Below, one piece after another: positions 40,856 through 44,108 of a stretch of DNA of 44,108 bases. A program made the translations under genes and the position numbers. This stretch comes from an uncultured Ruminococcus sp. Its GTDB lineage: Bacteria > Bacillota > Clostridia > Oscillospirales > Ruminococcaceae. How positions within the stretch are numbered: the stretch's first letter is position 1; the number at the start of each line of letters is the position of its first letter. The notes beneath the pieces were generated by a model. That model made no database searches. It saw only the letters and a list, made by a program, of their open reading frames with translations, and was not told where the DNA came from. The DNA is taken from positions 1-44,108 of the forward strand of contig UQAR01000008.1 of NCBI GenBank assembly GCA_900539095.1. Reading direction: 5' to 3'.

Positions 40856-41851
40856 ATGAAGAAGATACTTGTACTTTTCACCGGGGGCACTATCGGAAGT
40901 GCCACAAATGACGGGATAATAGATGTTGAGCAGGGCGGAAAATACGCTGTTGTGGAGGCTTACAAAAGTGCATATGGTGATGAGATAGGGTTTGAATGTC
41001 GGCAGGTGCTCAATATCCTCAGCGAGAACATGGGCTTTTCAGGCTGGGAAAAGATGATACACGAGATAAACGGCATTGACAGGTCGCAATACTCAGGAGT
41101 GATACTCACTCACGGCAGCGACACCCTTGCTTACACTTCGGCTCTGCTTGGAATGTATTTCAGGCATTTTGACATACCTCTTTTTATAATAGCAAGCAAC
41201 AAGCCTATCGGTGAAAAGGGGTCTAATGGGCTTTTCAACTTTTCATCGGCGGTGGAGCTTATAAAAAGCAGAAAATACAAGGGCATTTTCACTTTATATG
41301 AGAGGGTCATGCTGCCGACGAGGGTGATACCTGCGGACACCTGTCGGGACAGGTTCGGGGTATACGGTTATGACGGTTTCAACGACTTTTCTGTTTTCAG
41401 CGGAGTGAGCGAGAATATGCTTTCAAGACCTCGTGAGCAGCTTTTTCACGATGACATTGCTTTCAAAAATCGTATCATGCTTATTGAGGGCTGCCCTGCC
41501 ATGGACTTTGACTGCTTTGTGCCAAACGAGGACACGGCGGCGGTGCTTTACTCACCTTATCACAGTGCCACAGCCTGCACGGATATTTCTGAGGGGAAAA
41601 GCTATGCTTTGACGGAATTTATAAAACGGTGCATAACAAAAAACATTATGGTATATATTTGCGGCCTGAAAAGAAAAGTGCCTATCTACTCGACGGTGGA
41701 GGAGATAATAAAGGCAGGCAGCATACCGATATACTCAACGTCTGCGGCGGCGGCTTACATGAAACTGCTGCTTGCATACAATCAACATGAGATGCCTGTG
41801 AAAAAGGTCATGGGGACAGACCTTTTCTTTGAGGAGGTAAAATTCTCATAA
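40856..41851 (+). CDS. L-asparaginase
   Basis: 331 residues from the ATG at 40856 (an in-frame TTG 27 bases earlier has no good signal). It cleaves asparagine to aspartate and ammonia. The first catalytic loop ILVLFTGGTIGSATNDG with the nucleophilic Thr and the second VILTHGSDTLAYTSALLG with Thr/Asp and Lys region are both present, and the length fits cytoplasmic type I enzymes. The later segment VMLPTRVIPADTCRDRFGVYGYDG is also typical. A promoter with a palindromic operator lies upstream; the flavodiiron gene follows with its own promoter. Confidence 0.92.
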   Translation: MKKILVLFTGGTIGSATNDGIIDVEQGGKYAVVEAYKSAYGDEIGFECRQVLNILSENMGFSGWEKMIHEINGIDRSQYSGVILTHGSDTLAYTSALLGMYFRHFDIPLFIIASNKPIGEKGSNGLFNFSSAVELIKSRKYKGIFTLYERVMLPTRVIPADTCRDRFGVYGYDGFNDFSVFSGVSENMLSRPREQLFHDDIAFKNRIMLIEGCPAMDFDCFVPNEDTAAVLYSPYHSATACTDISEGKSYALTEFIKRCITKNIMVYICGLKRKVPIYSTVEEIIKAGSIPIYSTSAAAAYMKLLLAYNQHEMPVKKVMGTDLFFEEVKFS

Positions 41852-41866
41852 ACATTGTTTCAGTTA

Positions 41867-41895
41867 TTGACAAAATGCTGAACCTGTGATAAAAT
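41867..41895 (+). promoter_or_regulatory. Promoter of the flavodiiron gene
   Basis: TTGACA (41867-41872), 17-base spacer, TAAAAT (41890-41895), inside the gap after the asparaginase gene. Confidence 0.78.
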
Positions 41896-41948
41896 CAAAG
41901 TGTATCAAAATAGTATATTTAGAAAGCAATACAACGGAGGTAATAAAA

Positions 41949-43121
41949 ATGGCAGACACAAAGATATCAGATTCAGTTATTTATATTGGTGCAAACGATC
42001 ATGACATTGATCTTTTTGAGAGCCAATATGTTGTGCCGAACGGTGTTTCATACAACTCTTATGTTATCATTGACGAGAAGATAGCGGTAATGGACACTGC
42101 TGACCCTAGGGTAACGGACATTTGGTTTGACAATCTTGAAAAGGCTTTGGACGGCAGGACGCCTGATTATCTTGTTGTTCAGCACATGGAGCCTGACCAT
42201 GCAGGAAACATCAAAAAGCTTGCGGAGAAATATCCTGAGATGAAGATAGTGGGAAATGCAAAGACTTTCCCGATGATGAAACAGTTTTTCACCATTGACG
42301 GACTTGACGAGAGGTCTGTTGTGGTAAAAGAAGGGGACACACTTTCCCTTGGCAGCCACACGCTGCAATTTGTAATGGCACCTATGGTACACTGGCCTGA
42401 GGTAATGGTGACATACGAGCAGAGCGAAAAGCTTTTGTTCTCAGCTGACGGTTTCGGAAAGTTCGGTGCACTTGATGTTGATGAGGACTGGGCTTGCGAG
42501 GCGAGAAGATACTATTTCAACATTGTGGGCAAATATGGTGCACAGGTGCAGGCACTGCTGAAAAAGGCGTCGGCACTGGACATAAAGATGATACTTCCTT
42601 TACATGGTCCTATACTCAAAGAAGATCTTGGTTACTATCTTGGACTTTACAACACATGGTCAAGCTATCAGCCTGAGAGCAAGGGCGTATTCGTAGCGTA
42701 TGCGTCGATACACGGAAACACTGCAAAGGCGGCTGAGAAGTTCGGCGAGATGCTTAAAGAAAAGGGTGCTGAGAAGGTAGTTATCAGCGATCTTTCAAGA
42801 AGTGACATGGCAGAAAATATCGAGGACGCTTTCAGATATGACAGGATCGTACTTATGGCAAGCAGCTATGACGGCGGTGTATTCCCTGTTATGGAGGATT
42901 TCCTTATGCACCTGAAGTCAAAGAACTATCAGAACAGAAAGATAGGTCTTGTGGAGAACGGTTCATGGGCTCCGACTGCGGCAAGAGTTATGAAGGGATA
43001 TGTGGAGAACTTCAAGAATGTTGTTATTGCTGAGCCTGTTGTGACTATCCGCTCCACGCTCAACGAGGTTTCAGAGAAGGCTCTTGAGGAGCTGGCTGAG
43101 GTCATGGCTAAGGGAGAATAA
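41949..43121 (+). CDS. fprA: Flavodiiron protein (FprA family A-type flavoprotein)
   Basis: 390 residues from the ATG at 41949, with GGAGG eight bases upstream; the frame extends 63 bases further without such a signal. An N-terminal metallo-beta-lactamase-like domain holds the diiron site: HMEPDHAGN (His-Glu-Asp-His), MVHWPEVMV, FSADGFG and LPLHGPIL supply the ligands. The C-terminal flavodoxin domain (about 250-390) begins VFVAYASIHGNTAKAAEKFG, the FMN phosphate loop. These proteins reduce O2 to water and/or NO to N2O in anaerobes, using reduced rubredoxin or similar donors. The short ferredoxin-like gene converging from the right is a possible electron source (inference). Confidence 0.96.
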   Translation: MADTKISDSVIYIGANDHDIDLFESQYVVPNGVSYNSYVIIDEKIAVMDTADPRVTDIWFDNLEKALDGRTPDYLVVQHMEPDHAGNIKKLAEKYPEMKIVGNAKTFPMMKQFFTIDGLDERSVVVKEGDTLSLGSHTLQFVMAPMVHWPEVMVTYEQSEKLLFSADGFGKFGALDVDEDWACEARRYYFNIVGKYGAQVQALLKKASALDIKMILPLHGPILKEDLGYYLGLYNTWSSYQPESKGVFVAYASIHGNTAKAAEKFGEMLKEKGAEKVVISDLSRSDMAENIEDAFRYDRIVLMASSYDGGVFPVMEDFLMHLKSKNYQNRKIGLVENGSWAPTAARVMKGYVENFKNVVIAEPVVTIRSTLNEVSEKALEELAEVMAKGE

Positions 43122-43152
43122 GTTTCTCTAGAATATATCGGGCGAAAAAATG

Positions 43153-43176
43153 CGGGCGACCTCAGGTCGCCCCTAC
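43153..43176. repeat. REP-like palindrome (GACC type)
   Basis: Arms GGGCGACC/GGTCGCCC around TCA, right end CCTAC, 30 bases after the fprA stop. Confidence 0.8.
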
Positions 43177-43219
43177 AGCGTTTGCAAAATAAGTAGGATT
43201 TGTCGTGTAAACAAAAACA

Positions 43220-43243
43220 CGGGCGAACAGTGTTCGCCCCTAC
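43220..43243. repeat. REP-like palindrome (GAAC type)
   Basis: Arms GGGCGAAC/GTTCGCCC with AGT between, right end CCTAC. Same orientation as the copy at 43153. Confidence 0.8.
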
Positions 43244-43290
43244 AATAATGTTTTGCGGTTATCTCTAATTGTTTGCTCGTACAGATATGC

Positions 43291-43331
43291 AAAAGGCAGG
43301 ACGTGCGAAACGTTCTGCCTTTTGCCTTTTT
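43291..43331. terminator. Bidirectional terminator between fprA and the ferredoxin-like gene
   Basis: 13-bp stem AAAGGCAGGACGT/ACGTTCTGCCTTT (one mismatch), T-runs on both sides. Confidence 0.85.
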
Positions 43332-43334
43332 GTG

Positions 43335-44027
43335 TTATATTACTCTGCCGTCTGTGGTGATTATTCTCACTGCGACGGGGATATTTTTGCCGCTGTTCGA
43401 TACGGCTTTTCTTACGGCGTGCTCGATGCCACCGCAGCATGGGACTTCCATTCGTGCAACTGTTATGCTGCGGATATTATTTCTTTTCACTAACTCGCCA
43501 AGCTTTTCGGAGTAGTCTACGTCGTCAAGCTTTGGGCAACCTATGACGGTTATTTTGCCTGTCATAAAGTCAGAATGGAAACTGCCGCAGGCATAAGCTG
43601 TACAGTCGGCGGCGACAAGCAGGTCTGCACCGTCAAAATAAGGTGCGTTCACAGGGACGAGCTTTATCTGCACCGGCCACTGCATAAGCTGTGACGGAGT
43701 TTTTGCTGACGGGGTATCTACCGGGGCTGGCTTTTTGGCAAAGGTTTTCATCATTGAGCCCGGGCAGCCATGGAAAACCGGTTTGCCAAGACGCTTTTTG
43801 TTTTCCTCCACTGCTTTTTCGTCATAAGCTGCTGCCTCACGCTCAACGAAAGATATGGCGTTTGTTGGACAGGCAGGGAGGCAATCTCCCAGACCGTCGC
43901 AATAGTCATCTCTCATGAGCTTTGCTTTGCCGTTCACCATGCCTATTGCACCCTCGTGGCAGGCTTTTGCACAAGCTCCGCAGCCGTTGCACTTTTCTTC
44001 GTCTATTTGTATAACTCTTCTTATCAT
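43335..44027 (-). CDS. 4Fe-4S ferredoxin-domain protein
   Basis: 230 residues. N-terminal double-cluster ferredoxin region: CNGCGACAKACHEGAIG (about 14-30) and CDGLGDCLPACPTNAI (about 43-58). The second motif has five residues between the first two Cys instead of the classical two. Residues about 85-230 form a second domain with further Cys (FHGCPGSM, ADCTAYACGSF, VIGCPKLDD and MEVPCCGGIEHAV), typical of a conserved clostridial iron-sulfur protein annotated only as 4Fe-4S binding. It could serve as an electron carrier or reductase subunit. GGAGG precedes the ATG. It converges on fprA. Confidence 0.85.
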   Translation of the reverse strand: MIRRVIQIDEEKCNGCGACAKACHEGAIGMVNGKAKLMRDDYCDGLGDCLPACPTNAISFVEREAAAYDEKAVEENKKRLGKPVFHGCPGSMMKTFAKKPAPVDTPSAKTPSQLMQWPVQIKLVPVNAPYFDGADLLVAADCTAYACGSFHSDFMTGKITVIGCPKLDDVDYSEKLGELVKRNNIRSITVARMEVPCCGGIEHAVRKAVSNSGKNIPVAVRIITTDGRVI

Positions 44028-44067
44028 AATGTTACCTCCGCAATATCTTTGATATCTTTATTTTCGG

Positions 44068-44107
44068 CATAAAGTTCTTGACTTTATGATATGATTATAA
44101 TATAATC
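44068..44107 (+). promoter_or_regulatory. Rightward promoter at the window edge with two palindromes
   Basis: TTGACT (44078-44083), 17-base spacer, TATAAT (44101-44106) face out of the window. CATAAAGT-N5-ACTTTATG (44068-44088) covers the -35 box and GATTAT-AAT-ATAATC (44093-44107) covers the -10 box. The second is a 6-3-6 AT-rich palindrome of the sort bound by Fur/PerR-type regulators, but it is not a close match to their consensus. The intergenic region also precedes the ferredoxin-like gene on the other strand. Confidence 0.6.
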
Positions 44108-44108
44108 T

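Noticed and set aside
13752..43243. Repeated palindromes considered as a CRISPR array
   Set aside because: They are spread between separate genes with no regular spacing and no cas genes nearby.

Overview
This 44.1 kb window looks like chromosomal DNA of an anaerobic, low-to-mid GC Firmicute, most likely a gut or rumen Ruminococcus-like member of the Oscillospiraceae. That placement is inference. It rests on consensus TTGACA-17-TATAAT promoters, strong GGAGG ribosome binding sites, RNase Y, a threonine T-box leader, a Firmicute-type BirA operator at bioY, formate-tetrahydrofolate ligase, a flavodiiron protein, and Ser/Thr-rich surface proteins with a short NxxTG-like tail. No phage, conjugative, CRISPR or insertion-sequence gene is visible. 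Almost all genes are intact.

Layout. (1) 1-7.9 kb, minus strand: the 5' part of a tRNA-Val with its promoter, a signal-peptidase-like membrane protein lacking the catalytic Ser, a transglutaminase-like lipoprotein, a CNNM/CorC-type CBS membrane protein, the rsmD-coaD-coiled-coil operon, a secreted Ser/Thr-rich surface protein and a short-chain dehydrogenase. (2) 8.1-14.3 kb, plus strand: a small membrane protein, a sugar nucleotidyltransferase, a four-gene surface O-acylation operon (SGNH hydrolase, DUF4358 lipoprotein, MBOAT, DHHW protein) and a YbgC-type thioesterase. (3) 14.3-15.4 kb, minus: bioY and an overlapping DUF1284 gene under a BirA operator. (4) 15.4-17.7 kb: a repeat-filled intergenic region, then a short upstream ORF ending in Cys/Met codons, then O-acetylhomoserine sulfhydrylase. 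(5) 17.7-31.7 kb, minus: rpiB, tsaB, tsaE, a C39-like lipoprotein and a DUF3810 protein; fhs; a four-gene SPFH/zinc-ribbon membrane operon; a 6S-like RNA candidate; an O-antigen-ligase-like membrane protein; and rny. (6) 31.8-39 kb, plus: a Thr T-box that first controls a small membrane protein and then thrS, followed by putP and a 722-residue CHAP-like surface protein. (7) 39-44 kb: a GH13 glycosidase, an asparaginase, a flavodiiron protein and a ferredoxin-like protein.

The strongest regulatory observation is the 24-codon upstream ORF at 16189-16263. Its last nine residues are MCMCCMCCC. It has its own Shine-Dalgarno sequence and lies under a consensus promoter just ahead of the cysteine/homocysteine synthase gene, so it looks like a cysteine-responsive attenuator leader. 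The strongest structural observation is a family of about 18 short palindromes with arms such as GGGCGAAC/GTTCGCCC or GGGCGACC/GGTCGCCC, one end capped by CCCCTAC. All lie between genes from 13.7 kb rightward. Two homologous composite repeat islands (15.6-16.0 kb and 21.6-21.9 kb) contain further modules, one of which is a 214-bp segment with 28-bp perfect terminal inverted repeats.

All calls come from reading motifs, promoters and hairpins by eye; no database search or folding program was used.
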